This document shows, piece after piece, positions 34,201-43,722 of a DNA stretch of 64,000 nt. The translations under genes and the position numbers were made by a program. The first letter of the stretch is position 1. Each line of letters starts with the position of its first letter. Origin of the DNA: Alkalimarinus sediminis (GTDB lineage: Bacteria; Pseudomonadota; Gammaproteobacteria; Pseudomonadales; Oleiphilaceae); the NCBI RefSeq assembly GCF_026427595.1, contig NZ_CP101527.1, positions 62,001 to 126,000 of the forward strand, written 5' to 3'. The notes below the pieces were generated by a model. That model saw nothing but the letters and a program-made list of their open reading frames with translations, did no database searches and was not told where the DNA came from.

Positions 34201-34400
34201 CCTATCGCGCCAAAGTGGCGCTCCTACAATATGCTCTATGTTTAGTTAAGCTCAAGGGGGGAGAGGTTGTTTGGGGAGTATTTCTTTAAACTAAGGTTGA
34301 ATTATATCGTTTTGCTATCGCGCCAAAGTGGCGCTCCTACAATAGGTTTCTGTACTTATTGACTACCTTTGTAGGAGCGGTTCTTAGCCGCGAAAAGAGC
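34201..34400. repeat. REP-like palindromes upstream of the desaturase unit
   Basis: Within the gene-free interval 33936-34413, a repeat ctatcgcgccaaagtggcg plus ctcctacaat occurs at 34202-34230 and 34315-34344. An inverted relative (tttgtaggagcggttcttag plus ccgcga) is at about 34367-34395. All contain the TAGGAGCG/CGCTCCTA half-site and an internal palindrome, the known style of Pseudomonas-type REP sequences. The last lies at the 3' end of the DUF748 gene and may also terminate it. The remainder of the interval is AT-rich with no credible ORF. Confidence 0.75.
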
Positions 34401-34413
34401 CTTTTAAAGGCTC

Positions 34414-37400
34414 CTAACGTGTACTCAAATTGAAGGTGGTGATTACGCGGTTTTCTTTTGCTTGTCCTTCTAGCGAGGGCTGTAGCGCAAACACCTGCTC
34501 ATTGGTGACGTTATGCTGGTCGATGAGCTGTGTTTTAATGCTGGTGATACGCTGTTTTGCCAGCGTGGTAAGCTCAAGACTGGAAACTGACTCTGTCTCT
34601 AAGGCAGTGTCGTAGAGCGCCTTTTCATAGGCTTGAGCCTCGATTGCAGCTTGCTCTGCTGTGTTTTGCTCGCTGTTCTCTGCTGCCGCTTGCTCAGAGG
34701 TGTTAGTGGTTGCGAGTGTGTTGGTTTTGATCTCATCTAGCTTAGGCTGCCCGACTCTACCAGCAATAAGTTTTTCAAGTGTTGCGATACGCTGCTCCCC
34801 ACTGCTAGATACAAGCCGGTTGTCCAGTTTGATCTTTTTAAGTGCATCGCTATCCCCTTGCTCGTCAATGTTGGTTCTGATTTCAAGCATAAGTTGAGGG
34901 CGACTATTGAGAGCCTTTGATAGCTTTTCAAGATTGCTGATGTGCTCGGCTGTTAGCTCTGCCTTACCTGTTTCAAAGCTAACTGACTGCAGTGATTCTG
35001 CGTCGCCGCCGACTAGGCTGCCAATCATTGAGAATGGAGCGGTTGCTGCTTTGGTGATGACGTTGGCAAATGCTTTTAAGACCAACCCGCTAAACTTAAA
35101 ATCGGGGTCATCCATATTGCCGCTTGTGGGCAGGTCTATATCAATTACACCGTTGCGGTCTTTTAATATCGCCAGTGCTAGTTCTAGTGGCAGATTAACC
35201 GACTCTTCACTATCTACAGTGTTGCCTAACTCAAACTGGTCTAAAATGAGTCGATTTTCGCCTTCTAGCATTCGCTTGGCAATTTTGTAGTTAAGGTGAA
35301 GGTTTAGCTTGCCTTTGTCGATGGTGTAGCCAGCATAACGCCCTGAGTATGGAGTCATGGTTGAGAGTTCAATATTGTCAAACTTAACGGCCAAGTCTGT
35401 ATAAAGGTCGCCACTCAATGGGTTTATTTTTCCTTTAACCAAGGCCTTGCCATAGTCTTCAACAGTTCCTTTAATATCCACTGAAGCTCTTTCTAGGTTG
35501 TCTGATGATAGGCCGCTAATCTCACCGCTAATATTTTGGATGCTGGTGCCAAACTGCGGTTTTAGAGATAGGTCAGCAAAGTAAGCGGCGCCATTGTTAA
35601 ATAGAATTCGGCTAATTTTAACGGGTACGGGCTTGCCTTCAGATTGCGCAGAAGCAGAATCTGGCTGTTCCGGTGCAGGTTCTGCAGTGGTTGGCTGAGT
35701 GGCCTCTTCAGGCTTTGAAACTGCTAATTGCGCCAAGTTAGTCGAACGATCATTGGTGACGATAATCCTGCCGTATGGTTGTTCAAACCGGATATCGCTG
35801 ATGTCTATCGCGAGGGGATTAAAGTTAATTTTAATCGGCTCTATTGATAGGTCCTGCCAGCCAACTAATCGCTCTTTAACTGACTGGTCGATGGTTTCAA
35901 AGTTATTAATATTAATTGAGCCAGCAAAGTCGCCCGTCATCGCGTCACTATCAGCACCAGCGGCAAGGGTTAGATTACCATTGACTGACAAAGCGCCATC
36001 TTCAATCGTGATTCTGACATGGTCATTAAGGTAAGGTTGAATGGTGCTGAGGGCTAGTTTGTCGAAATTAATGGCCGCTTTTAAGTCAAAGGGTGTTGGG
36101 GTTATCTGGCCGGTTATTTCGCTCTTTTCAGAGTTTTCGATATAGTAAGAAAGACCGAAATCAAGACTCTTGGTCATATCTTGACTCAACCCTGATAGTC
36201 GACTGTTAATATTGTCGATCGAGATATTAGCTGCTGTTGAAGGCTGCAAGTCAGCAATGTTGAGTGCGCTGTTGTTGAGCTGTATCTCACCTATAGACCA
36301 TAAGAAGGGTTGCGCCGTATCGTTTGTACTATCGGCATCAGCGATTTCATTGCTGACTGCCGCTTCTTGAGTTTCGTTGTTGGATGTTTTAGAAAGTGGT
36401 GCAAGTATCGTTAGTTGGCCTTCGGCATTACGTTCAATTTTGAGTGATAACGCATCTACCACAAGTCGGCTTATATCTAACTTTTGTTTGGCTAAGTTAA
36501 AATCAAGCGGCCCTACGGTGAGTTTTTCTATGTCTAAGAACGTTTCTTCTGCCGTCTTGAGTGCTACTTGTAGTTGCTCCATAGTGATGGTGGCATTGCT
36601 GAGTTCGAAAATTGGAGCGCTCTGGTCCATGCTCGCGGCATATTGCCCTTCAAACCCAACTAAGCCGTGAGTTAATTTATAAGGGGCCTTACTTTGTGCG
36701 TACGTCCAAAGGCGTTCTGCTCGCAAGTTACTTACTTTTAGAAAACCGCTGGAATGGAATGGTGCGATACCTATATTGCCGTTCCACGCGAGATGTTGAC
36801 CGGTACCTAATGCGATCTCTAACTGGTAAGCGCCAGATTTATTGGCGTAAGTAGAAAAGTTGGTTAACGCAAAGGTTATGGGCTTGAGGTGATGCTCTAT
36901 CAACTGTTCTTGAGTATGGTCTATAACCTCTATTTCACCACCGATAACGTTGATAGTATCAAATAGTAGTTTGGGTGGCTTGCTGTCACCTTCGTCAGTT
37001 TTAGCAACTTCTTCTGGGCGTTTAGCTCGTGCCTTTTCAATAGCCTTGTGGAAGTTTGTCTTACCGTTTTCGTCGATAACCAGCTTTATAAATGGAGCGG
37101 CCAATTCAAAGTTTGAAAAGGTGACTGCGCCTTCGATGATCGAACGAAGTTGGATATTGGTGTGGTAGCGGTCGAATGCGACAACGGAATCCCCTTGCTC
37201 ATCCTGTATCGCAAATTGATTTACCGTAAGGGTTAGCGCAAAAGGGTTTAGTTCTACTTTATCAATACTGCCCTGCCATCCGAGGTTCTGCTCAATTTGC
37301 TCGATGGCAATGTTTTTGATAACTCCTGGTAGCACTAAAAAGCCGACTAAAGCATAAGTCGATAGTAAGAATAGGAGCCAAAAAAGACGTGACCGATACC

Positions 37401-37434
37401 AATAACGACTAGTGATTTTTGAAAATGAGTGCAC
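34414..37434 (-). CDS. DUF748/AsmA-like protein
   Basis: A 1006-residue protein with one N-terminal membrane helix (about residues 14-36) followed by a very long beta-rich periplasmic region typical of DUF748 (COG2982) and AsmA-like proteins. Near the C-terminus the stretch VSFETGKAELTAEHISNLEK resembles an OmpA-like peptidoglycan-contact motif, also usual in DUF748 members. Family members are thought to bridge inner and outer membranes, with roles suggested in lipid transport. The GTG start at 37434 has AAGGA upstream. It stands alone. Confidence 0.88.
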   Translation of the reverse strand: MHSFSKITSRYWYRSRLFWLLFLLSTYALVGFLVLPGVIKNIAIEQIEQNLGWQGSIDKVELNPFALTLTVNQFAIQDEQGDSVVAFDRYHTNIQLRSIIEGAVTFSNFELAAPFIKLVIDENGKTNFHKAIEKARAKRPEEVAKTDEGDSKPPKLLFDTINVIGGEIEVIDHTQEQLIEHHLKPITFALTNFSTYANKSGAYQLEIALGTGQHLAWNGNIGIAPFHSSGFLKVSNLRAERLWTYAQSKAPYKLTHGLVGFEGQYAASMDQSAPIFELSNATITMEQLQVALKTAEETFLDIEKLTVGPLDFNLAKQKLDISRLVVDALSLKIERNAEGQLTILAPLSKTSNNETQEAAVSNEIADADSTNDTAQPFLWSIGEIQLNNSALNIADLQPSTAANISIDNINSRLSGLSQDMTKSLDFGLSYYIENSEKSEITGQITPTPFDLKAAINFDKLALSTIQPYLNDHVRITIEDGALSVNGNLTLAAGADSDAMTGDFAGSININNFETIDQSVKERLVGWQDLSIEPIKINFNPLAIDISDIRFEQPYGRIIVTNDRSTNLAQLAVSKPEEATQPTTAEPAPEQPDSASAQSEGKPVPVKISRILFNNGAAYFADLSLKPQFGTSIQNISGEISGLSSDNLERASVDIKGTVEDYGKALVKGKINPLSGDLYTDLAVKFDNIELSTMTPYSGRYAGYTIDKGKLNLHLNYKIAKRMLEGENRLILDQFELGNTVDSEESVNLPLELALAILKDRNGVIDIDLPTSGNMDDPDFKFSGLVLKAFANVITKAATAPFSMIGSLVGGDAESLQSVSFETGKAELTAEHISNLEKLSKALNSRPQLMLEIRTNIDEQGDSDALKKIKLDNRLVSSSGEQRIATLEKLIAGRVGQPKLDEIKTNTLATTNTSEQAAAENSEQNTAEQAAIEAQAYEKALYDTALETESVSSLELTTLAKQRITSIKTQLIDQHNVTNEQVFALQPSLEGQAKENRVITTFNLSTR

Positions 37435-37698
37435 GTGAGTTCCTTGCGCTAAGTGTGATAGTTCTAGCGTGGCAAATAAGTATGATAGTTATTAGATGAT
37501 TTTATCAAAAAGTATAGTTCAAAACCCATAAAATTTAGCCCCTAAATTAATTAGATAGCAGGTTGCTGCGTTGATACCAGGTAGAGAGCTTACTGGAACA
37601 AGGCTATAGCTGGGAAGGACGAATAATATACTGAGGATGAGCGTTAAGTGGCTGGAAGTTTTGGCTATAAACTAAGTATTAGGGTTGAGCTGTATATG

Positions 37699-37736
37699 AA
37701 CTAAGAAGCCCGTTATAAATTCAGGCTTCTTAGTTT
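37699..37736 (+). terminator. Intrinsic terminator in the DUF748-mscS interval
   Basis: A 12-bp perfect stem (aactaagaagcc / ggcttcttagtt) is followed by a T-run on the + strand. It is 31 bp past the mscS stop, so it may serve that minus-strand gene, but the T-run faces the other way. No + strand gene lies upstream. The rest of 37435-37766 is AT-rich and shows no credible ORF. Confidence 0.6.
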
Positions 37737-37766
37737 TTACGATTGCTTATCTTTTTTATGCAGTGT

Positions 37767-39425
37767 TTATGATTCGCTGTTATAAATATGAATATCTCGC
37801 TGAGGGAACGGAATAGAAATCTCTTCTTGGTCAAAGCGTTGTTTAACGGTACGGGTTACATCCCAGTAGACATTCCAGTAATCTTCGGTTTTTACCCAGG
37901 GACGCACAACAAAATCAACAGATGACTCGTTGAGGGTGTGTAGTCTAACCATTGGCTCTGGGTTTTTAAGTACAGACTTATGGTTACTGAGAATCTCCAT
38001 TAAGACGTTTTCTGCTTTCGGAATGTCGTCGCTGTAACCGATTGAAAATACCATATCGACTCGTCTTTGGGTTTGGGCGGTGACGTTACGAATCACATCC
38101 CCCCATATTTTGGAGTTGGGAACGACTAGTTTTTGGTTATCGAGTGTCAAAATGGTGGTTGATACCAAGCTTAATTTTGATACGGTGCCCTTTACCCCTG
38201 CGGCTTCGACCAGGTCGCCTTCATCAAATGGGCGGTATATCAGAATCATCAAGCCTGATGCGAAGTTAGACAGGGTATCTTGTAATGCAAAACCAACAAT
38301 AAAGCCCACCATTCCCAAGCCAGCTAAAAGCGGTGTCACTTCAATGCCAAATTGCGACATGGCGATGAGTATGCCGATGAGTAATACCAGTTTTGAGGCG
38401 ATGGAGGTAAAGAACTCTTTAAGCAGGCCCGATAGTTGTAGTTTAGATTTATTTAATGTGGTGTGAACCATTCTGCCGACGAACTTTGATAGTGCTAAAA
38501 ATGCGAAAACAATCAGAGTAAAAAGAATAGTCTTCCATATTAGGCTTATGCCATTTTCATTTAGCCATAATTGTGTGGCTAGAGAGGCTCGCTGAAAAAG
38601 GTCTAATGCGACTTCGCTATTAAATACATCCCCTGATACCTGCCCAGTCGCGCTGATCAAAACATGTTGATAGCTTGCAGTATTGAGACCTCGCTGATTC
38701 ATTAGTGCCAGGATGTCAGAAAGGCTTTGAGCAGTGGTCTTTTTCTTATTCTGCAAGATGGCAGACTTGGCGATGAGTTCTTTTTTTACCTCTTCAGGCG
38801 CAAAGCTGATGAGGTCTGACAGGTCATCAATTTCTGACTTGGCTAACTCTAGTTGCCCCACTGATTTGACTGAATAGATTTCTAGCAGTTGATCTAAGTA
38901 CGCCAGATCGCTGTCGGCATTGTTGCCCATTGATTGAAGGTGTTTGGCGTTTTTCAACAGCGCCTGCATATGCTCGATTAACAATTGTGTTGCGTTCTCA
39001 ATCTCTTTATTGCTCGTCATTTGATCGAGAGTTGATTCGGCTTTTTCGTGTTTGACCTGAGCTTTGTCGATAAAGTTTTCGATTAAGGTAATTTCTTCTT
39101 TGATCACAGTGGATTGCTCAGTGAGCAGTGTCAATACATACTGATTCAGAGCTGTGTCTTGGTTGTTACTGTTAACATGGCCAACGAGTTGTTCGAGTGC
39201 TTCCCGTAGTGCTCTTTCTCGCTTCAGAAACTGCATTGCAGATAGGATGCGCCCCTCTCCCTTGGCATTTTTGCTCTGTAGTTTAAAGTGCGCGACCTCT
39301 TTCTGAGTGGTTTCAATTTGTTGTTTCAGCTGCTTTATTTCGTTATCGGTGAGCGCTGATGCAGGCGCTGCCAACACAAATAGAAAAGAAAATAAAACCA
39401 CCATATAGTTGGCAACGCGGAACAT
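37767..39425 (-). CDS. Mechanosensitive ion channel, MscS family
   Basis: A 552-residue channel that opens on membrane tension during hypo-osmotic shock. A signal peptide (about residues 1-24) and a long coiled-coil periplasmic region (about 25-270) precede membrane helices from about 290. The conserved MscS pore and beta domain show GLGMVGFIVGFALQDTLSNF and PFDEGDLVEAAG with VVPNSKIWG. The extra periplasmic domain makes it a larger MscS paralogue, not the minimal MscS. The ATG at 39425 has an adequate GAGGGTAA upstream. It stands alone; a hairpin lies just beyond the stop. Confidence 0.92.
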   Translation of the reverse strand: MFRVANYMVVLFSFLFVLAAPASALTDNEIKQLKQQIETTQKEVAHFKLQSKNAKGEGRILSAMQFLKRERALREALEQLVGHVNSNNQDTALNQYVLTLLTEQSTVIKEEITLIENFIDKAQVKHEKAESTLDQMTSNKEIENATQLLIEHMQALLKNAKHLQSMGNNADSDLAYLDQLLEIYSVKSVGQLELAKSEIDDLSDLISFAPEEVKKELIAKSAILQNKKKTTAQSLSDILALMNQRGLNTASYQHVLISATGQVSGDVFNSEVALDLFQRASLATQLWLNENGISLIWKTILFTLIVFAFLALSKFVGRMVHTTLNKSKLQLSGLLKEFFTSIASKLVLLIGILIAMSQFGIEVTPLLAGLGMVGFIVGFALQDTLSNFASGLMILIYRPFDEGDLVEAAGVKGTVSKLSLVSTTILTLDNQKLVVPNSKIWGDVIRNVTAQTQRRVDMVFSIGYSDDIPKAENVLMEILSNHKSVLKNPEPMVRLHTLNESSVDFVVRPWVKTEDYWNVYWDVTRTVKQRFDQEEISIPFPQRDIHIYNSES

Positions 39426-39572
39426 TTACTTACCCTCATGACATAAATTGTTTTAGCTAACTCTAGCATAAGAAGTGCTGTTGGCTGCAACCTGTCGTCT
39501 ATTATCATTCCGAGGTGCTAAGATCTAACTAAGAGTGCCACGGGTAAGAGAATCTATATTCAAAGGATAGGG

Positions 39573-40127
39573 ATGCAGACAATGACTAACAGTAGCGCTG
39601 ACATTATCGCTTTTTGGTTTGATGAAATAACACCGAAAGAGTGGTTTATCAAAGACCTTGCATTTGATCAGATAATTAGAGATCGGTTTCTATCGGTTCA
39701 TCAGGCGGCAGTAAAAGGAGAGCTTTATCACTGGCGCTTAACCGCCGAAGGGTGCTTGGCTGAAATTATCATTCTCGACCAATTCTCTCGTAATATGTTT
39801 CGGGATAAACCAGAGGCTTTTGCCTATGACAACGTAGCGTTGGTGTTGGCTCAACGGGCAGTTGAACTAAAGCTAGATCAACTATTGCCTTCACAACAGC
39901 GTGCATTTTTGTATATGCCTTATATGCACAGTGAGTCTGTGTTGATCCATGAGCAGGCGGTGAAATTGTTTGACCAACCGGGGTTAGAGAACAATTTACA
40001 GTTTGAGTACCGTCATAAAGAGATTATTGATCGATTTGGGCGATACCCTCATCGAAATGCCATCTTAGGCCGAGAATCAACAACGGATGAACTTAATTTT
40101 CTAGAGTCGCCAGGGTCGTCCTTTTAA
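39573..40127 (+). CDS. DUF924 family protein
   Basis: A 184-residue soluble protein matching the DUF924 pattern. It opens with IIAFWFDEITPKEWF, has LAEIIILDQFSRNMFRDKPEAFA in part as the signature (DQFSRNMFR) and ends with RYPHRNAILGRESTTDE. The fold is an all-helical TPR-like bundle; the biochemical role is unknown. AAAGGATAGGG precedes the ATG. It is divergent from the mscS gene and 113 bp ahead of a diguanylate cyclase. No pathway link is visible. Confidence 0.9.
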   Translation: MQTMTNSSADIIAFWFDEITPKEWFIKDLAFDQIIRDRFLSVHQAAVKGELYHWRLTAEGCLAEIIILDQFSRNMFRDKPEAFAYDNVALVLAQRAVELKLDQLLPSQQRAFLYMPYMHSESVLIHEQAVKLFDQPGLENNLQFEYRHKEIIDRFGRYPHRNAILGRESTTDELNFLESPGSSF

Positions 40128-40240
40128 TTTTTCCGCCTCTATAGATAACACATGGTAACCAATGGTTACTTGAGTGAAAGAGCACAGCTTGTCACAATTA
40201 TCGATTGATCTAAGGGTCGAGTACATCAACTTATTGAGAT

Positions 40241-41332
40241 GTGTTGTTGAGCATGAAGTTCTCTTGGGACGCGATTTTTAATACATCATACGACCAAAAC
40301 TCGGTTCTGGTGACTGAGACGCTCTGCTATCTGGGGATTATCTTTCTCTCAATTTTTGGTATCAAATCTCTCTACACCGGTAGCGAAGTCTATGGCTTTG
40401 CGTTACTGGGTTTTGGCCTCTCTATTGCCCTAAGCTTGGCATATTATAAGGCCTCGGGTAGTGACTTAATTCATAAAAGCTTCTTAACGCTCTCATTCAC
40501 CTTACTTTATATCTATTTACTGGCAACTGGTGGGCAAGAGAACACCGGTTTGCTCTGGTGTTACGCTTATCCGTTGTTAATTTTTACATTTGTCGGGCTA
40601 AAACGTGGCCTGGCGTATCTTATTTTTATTGTTATCTGCTCCATTATTATTCTTTATGTACCTGACCACCCTCTGGTGACGCATAGTTACAGCGATAACA
40701 CCCGATCGCGTTTTGTGGGCTCAATGTTTTTTATATCGTTAATGAGTTGTCTGCTTGAACTTGAGCGAGAGCGAGCTAACGCTGGCATGGCCAAAGCCAA
40801 TGCGACATTAGAAGCCTATGCGGTTACTGATGAGTTGACGGGGCTTTATAATCGCCGTGGTATCAACAAAAAAATTGACTATGAGCTACAGCGTTCTCGC
40901 AGAGAAGGGTCTGAGGTCACGGTGATTTTGTGTGATGTTGATTTCTTCAAGCAGATTAATGATCAATACGGCCATGATGTCGGTGATGCGGCACTAAAAC
41001 TGTTGGCGACACAATTTAAGAACTCCCTCAGAGCAACAGACTATGCAGGTCGCTGGGGAGGCGAAGAGTTTGCACTGGTGCTGCCAAATACCCCGGTGCA
41101 GGAAGGCTTTATGCTAGCAGAACGGGTGAGAGAGCGAGTGGCTGCATGCAGTCTGCATCATCAGGATATCGAGATCAGGCTATCCATTAGTTCAGGCATC
41201 AGTTCATCTCGCTATTTTGATCAGTATGATGAGCTAATCAAAGCGATTGATGTCAGCTTATATAGCGCCAAAAAATCGGGCCGTAACCGCACTGAACCCC
41301 AGATATTCGGCGCGCCTCAGTTGGCGGGTTGA
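40241..41332 (+). CDS. Diguanylate cyclase (GGDEF)
   Basis: A 363-residue membrane enzyme that makes c-di-GMP from GTP. Six hydrophobic helices fill residues 20-170. A short coiled linker leads to a GGDEF domain with DELTGLYNRRG, DVDFFKQINDQYG and an intact active site GGEEF. RATD five residues upstream matches the RxxD inhibitory site, so product feedback is likely. The start is uncertain: GTG 40241 or ATG 40253, four codons later. The MASE-like membrane part is probably the sensor; the ligand is unknown. Confidence 0.92.
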   Translation: MLLSMKFSWDAIFNTSYDQNSVLVTETLCYLGIIFLSIFGIKSLYTGSEVYGFALLGFGLSIALSLAYYKASGSDLIHKSFLTLSFTLLYIYLLATGGQENTGLLWCYAYPLLIFTFVGLKRGLAYLIFIVICSIIILYVPDHPLVTHSYSDNTRSRFVGSMFFISLMSCLLELERERANAGMAKANATLEAYAVTDELTGLYNRRGINKKIDYELQRSRREGSEVTVILCDVDFFKQINDQYGHDVGDAALKLLATQFKNSLRATDYAGRWGGEEFALVLPNTPVQEGFMLAERVRERVAACSLHHQDIEIRLSISSGISSSRYFDQYDELIKAIDVSLYSAKKSGRNRTEPQIFGAPQLAG

Positions 41333-41353
41333 CCCTAAACCTGAATCTCTCGT

Positions 41354-41623
41354 TTAAGCCGACATTCGCTCGTTTGCAGCATCATCAGCAAGGTAGATAT
41401 GATTGACATCTACTAGCTTGTTTAGCTGATTGACTAACATGGTGATATTTCGTTCGCCGCATACGTTGAGCTCTATATCCAGATTCTGGTCATTCGTTTT
41501 CATGGCCAGATTCTCCAATGCAAACCCTCTTACCCGAATGGTGCGTAGCAGCCGCTCTAATATGGCAGGCGTGTTTTCTACATTGCACTGTATTGTGGTT
41601 TGGGTCTTATTCATCTGGCTCAT
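41354..41623 (-). CDS. ilvM: Acetolactate synthase small subunit IlvM
   Basis: An 89-residue regulatory subunit with a single ACT-like domain (TTIQCNVENTPAILERLLRTI, then a GFALENLAM strand). It pairs with the large IlvG subunit in acetolactate synthase II. The gene overlaps the end of ilvG by 4 bp (41620-41623), indicating translational coupling. Length and order match the enterobacterial ilvGM pair. It lies at the promoter-distal end of the operon seen here; ilvE and ilvD do not follow. Confidence 0.92.
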   Translation of the reverse strand: MSQMNKTQTTIQCNVENTPAILERLLRTIRVRGFALENLAMKTNDQNLDIELNVCGERNITMLVNQLNKLVDVNHIYLADDAANERMSA

Positions 41624-43362
41624 GCTGCACTCCCTTCTGGTTGGCTAATATGGCTGGTTTCATCAATCATCTGGTTATTGGCGGCCCCTGGCTTAACAAT
41701 TGGCCATACGTTATCTTGCGGGTTGATGTTTACGTGGAGCAACATTGGCCCGTCATAGGCAAATAGCATCTCTATTGCGCGGCGCATCTGACAAGCCTGA
41801 CTGATAGAGTGAGAGGGAATCTCAAAGGCCTCGGCCATTTTAAGAAAGTCAGGGTTGTCTGAAAGGTCAATTTCGCTATATCGCTCTTTGTAAAATAACT
41901 CCTGCTGCTGTCGTACCATCCCTAAACACTGGTTATCGAGAATGATGATTTTGATCGGCAATTGATGGCGTTTTATGGTGGCAAGTTCTTGTGCATTCAT
42001 CATAAATGAGCCATCCCCGCTAACATTGATAATGGTGTGGTCGGGCATGGCGAACTGGGCACCAATGGCGGCGGGCAACCCAAAGCCCATAGTGCCAAGG
42101 CCGCCACTACTAAGATGGTGTCTGGGGTGATCAAATTGATAGTGCTGGGCAACCCACATTTGATGCTGACCAACATCACAGCTAATAATACTGTTAGCGT
42201 TGGTGAGTCTCGATAACATGGCAATAAAGTCTGGGCCGTGAATAGCCTCGTTTTGCCCAATATCGTCGTTATTTGCAGGCAAGCTGAAGCCACTGGTTTG
42301 TTTACTGGCGTTGCATGCTTTGCGCCACTCTTCAATATCAAGAGGCATGCTTAATGCCGGCAGAATATCCGACACGTTACCTTGTAACGCTATATCGCAG
42401 TCTTTCAGTTTTGAGATTTCGGCAGGGTCACACTCAATCTGAATAATCTTGGCGTTGGGGGCAAACGAGCTTACTTTGCCGGTTGCCCGGTCATCAAATC
42501 GAGCGCCGGCTGATATCAACAGGTCACACTCCTGAATAGCAAGGTTAGCGGCTTTAGACCCATGCATCCCCAGCATTCCTAAATTATGCGTGTAAGAACG
42601 TCCACTATTACCAAGGCCTTTTAGGGTTTCCACACAGGGTATTTGAGTGTCTTCAATAAACGCCCTAAGAGTGTTTTCAGCATTGGATAAGGGGATGCCG
42701 CCGCCTGTATAAAGCAATGGTTTTTTTGCCGCTGACAGCATCTGTCGAGCTTGATCGATTTGACTATTCCATTTGCTTGAGGACTCTGAGTGCTGAGTAT
42801 TCGCACCCGACTGCGCTTTAGAAGAAGAGATTGAATCAGCACTAACAGGGGCTAACAAAACATCTTTAGGTAGATCTATCCAAACGGGCCCTGGTCGGCC
42901 ACTCTGCGCCAAGGTGATCGCCTGCTCCATAATACTTGGCAACTCATCTGCATCAGTTACCAGATAGCTGTGTTTAACGATACCTAGCGTCATACCCAGA
43001 ATATCCGTCTCTTGAAAGGCATCTGTGCCTATCAGTCCCGTTGGAACCTGCCCTGTAATGACCAACATCGGCGTTGAGTCTGCAAATGCATTGGCAACGC
43101 CAGTAATCAAGTTGGTGGCGCCAGGGCCTGATGTAGCGATACAAACACCTATCTTACCGCTTGAACGAGCATAACCATCAGCGGCTAACGCGCAGCCTTG
43201 TTCGTGGCGACAGAGTACATGTTGCAGTTTGTGCTCCCTATCGCTGTCACGAGCTGTGACCAAAGCATCGTAGAGGGGCATGATACAGCCGCCCGGGTAC
43301 CCGAAAACGGTCTCTATTTTATGACTCTTAAATGCTTCTATGATGCTCTCTGCGCCGTTCAT
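41620..43362 (-). CDS. ilvG: Acetolactate synthase large subunit IlvG
   Basis: Thiamine-diphosphate and FAD enzyme that makes acetolactate or acetohydroxybutyrate, the first common step of valine, leucine and isoleucine synthesis. The N-terminal YPGGCIMPLYDAL and catalytic Glu in CRHEQGCALAADGYARS are intact. The central FAD domain and the ThDP motif SGDGSFMMN with ILDNQCLGM follow. At 580 residues it is slightly long for the family, owing to a Ser/Gln-rich insert around residue 180. It is preceded by a leader peptide and attenuator, so it should be repressed when branched-chain aminoacyl-tRNAs are plentiful. It overlaps ilvM by 4 bp. Confidence 0.95.
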   Translation of the reverse strand: MNGAESIIEAFKSHKIETVFGYPGGCIMPLYDALVTARDSDREHKLQHVLCRHEQGCALAADGYARSSGKIGVCIATSGPGATNLITGVANAFADSTPMLVITGQVPTGLIGTDAFQETDILGMTLGIVKHSYLVTDADELPSIMEQAITLAQSGRPGPVWIDLPKDVLLAPVSADSISSSKAQSGANTQHSESSSKWNSQIDQARQMLSAAKKPLLYTGGGIPLSNAENTLRAFIEDTQIPCVETLKGLGNSGRSYTHNLGMLGMHGSKAANLAIQECDLLISAGARFDDRATGKVSSFAPNAKIIQIECDPAEISKLKDCDIALQGNVSDILPALSMPLDIEEWRKACNASKQTSGFSLPANNDDIGQNEAIHGPDFIAMLSRLTNANSIISCDVGQHQMWVAQHYQFDHPRHHLSSGGLGTMGFGLPAAIGAQFAMPDHTIINVSGDGSFMMNAQELATIKRHQLPIKIIILDNQCLGMVRQQQELFYKERYSEIDLSDNPDFLKMAEAFEIPSHSISQACQMRRAIEMLFAYDGPMLLHVNINPQDNVWPIVKPGAANNQMIDETSHISQPEGSAA

Positions 43363-43412
43363 GGTTTGATCCTTGGTGTTCTAAATTTATAAAAAGCGAT
43401 GGTCTAAAAACG

Positions 43413-43446
43413 AAAAAACCCCCGGTCCTTTCGGAGCGGGGGTTTT
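43413..43446 (-). terminator. ilvGM attenuator terminator
   Basis: A strong stem (aaaaccccc with gggggtttt, GC-rich core) followed on the minus strand by a run of Ts before ttttagacc. It lies between the leader peptide stop and ilvG. Together with the leader it forms a classic attenuator. The competing antiterminator stem was not worked out. Confidence 0.85.
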
Positions 43447-43471
43447 ACACGTATAAAGTTTAGCTATCTAC

Positions 43472-43552
43472 TCAGCAACGCGAAATCCCCCGGAGTGGTA
43501 CGACGACCACCAGGACGATAACATTGACGACGAGCAGAATAGTGCGGTTCAT
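43472..43552 (-). CDS. ilvL: ilv leader peptide
   Basis: A 26-residue ORF too short for usual gene callers. After MNRT it reads ILLVVNVIVLVVVVPL and then a short tail to a TGA. Of its residues, eight are Val, two Ile in the core and four Leu, so stalling at Val, Ile or Leu codons when their charged tRNAs are scarce would free ilvGM expression from the attenuator that follows 26 bp later. The arrangement and composition match enterobacterial ilvL although the sequence is different. The start is preceded by a purine-rich aggtaaaa stretch. Confidence 0.88.
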   Translation of the reverse strand: MNRTILLVVNVIVLVVVVPLRGISRC

Positions 43553-43722
43553 AGTGCTGTATTTTTACCTGTTTCAGCGGGTTCAGTTTTCATCTGAAGC
43601 CCGTTGATAATTAATTATTTGATCTATTTTTGATCATGTTGCTACAAAGTCTAGCCTTAGAGCTTTAGGTTTGGCAACCCCTAACGGGCAATTTTTATTA
43701 AAACCGTGATTGTGGCAGTGGT

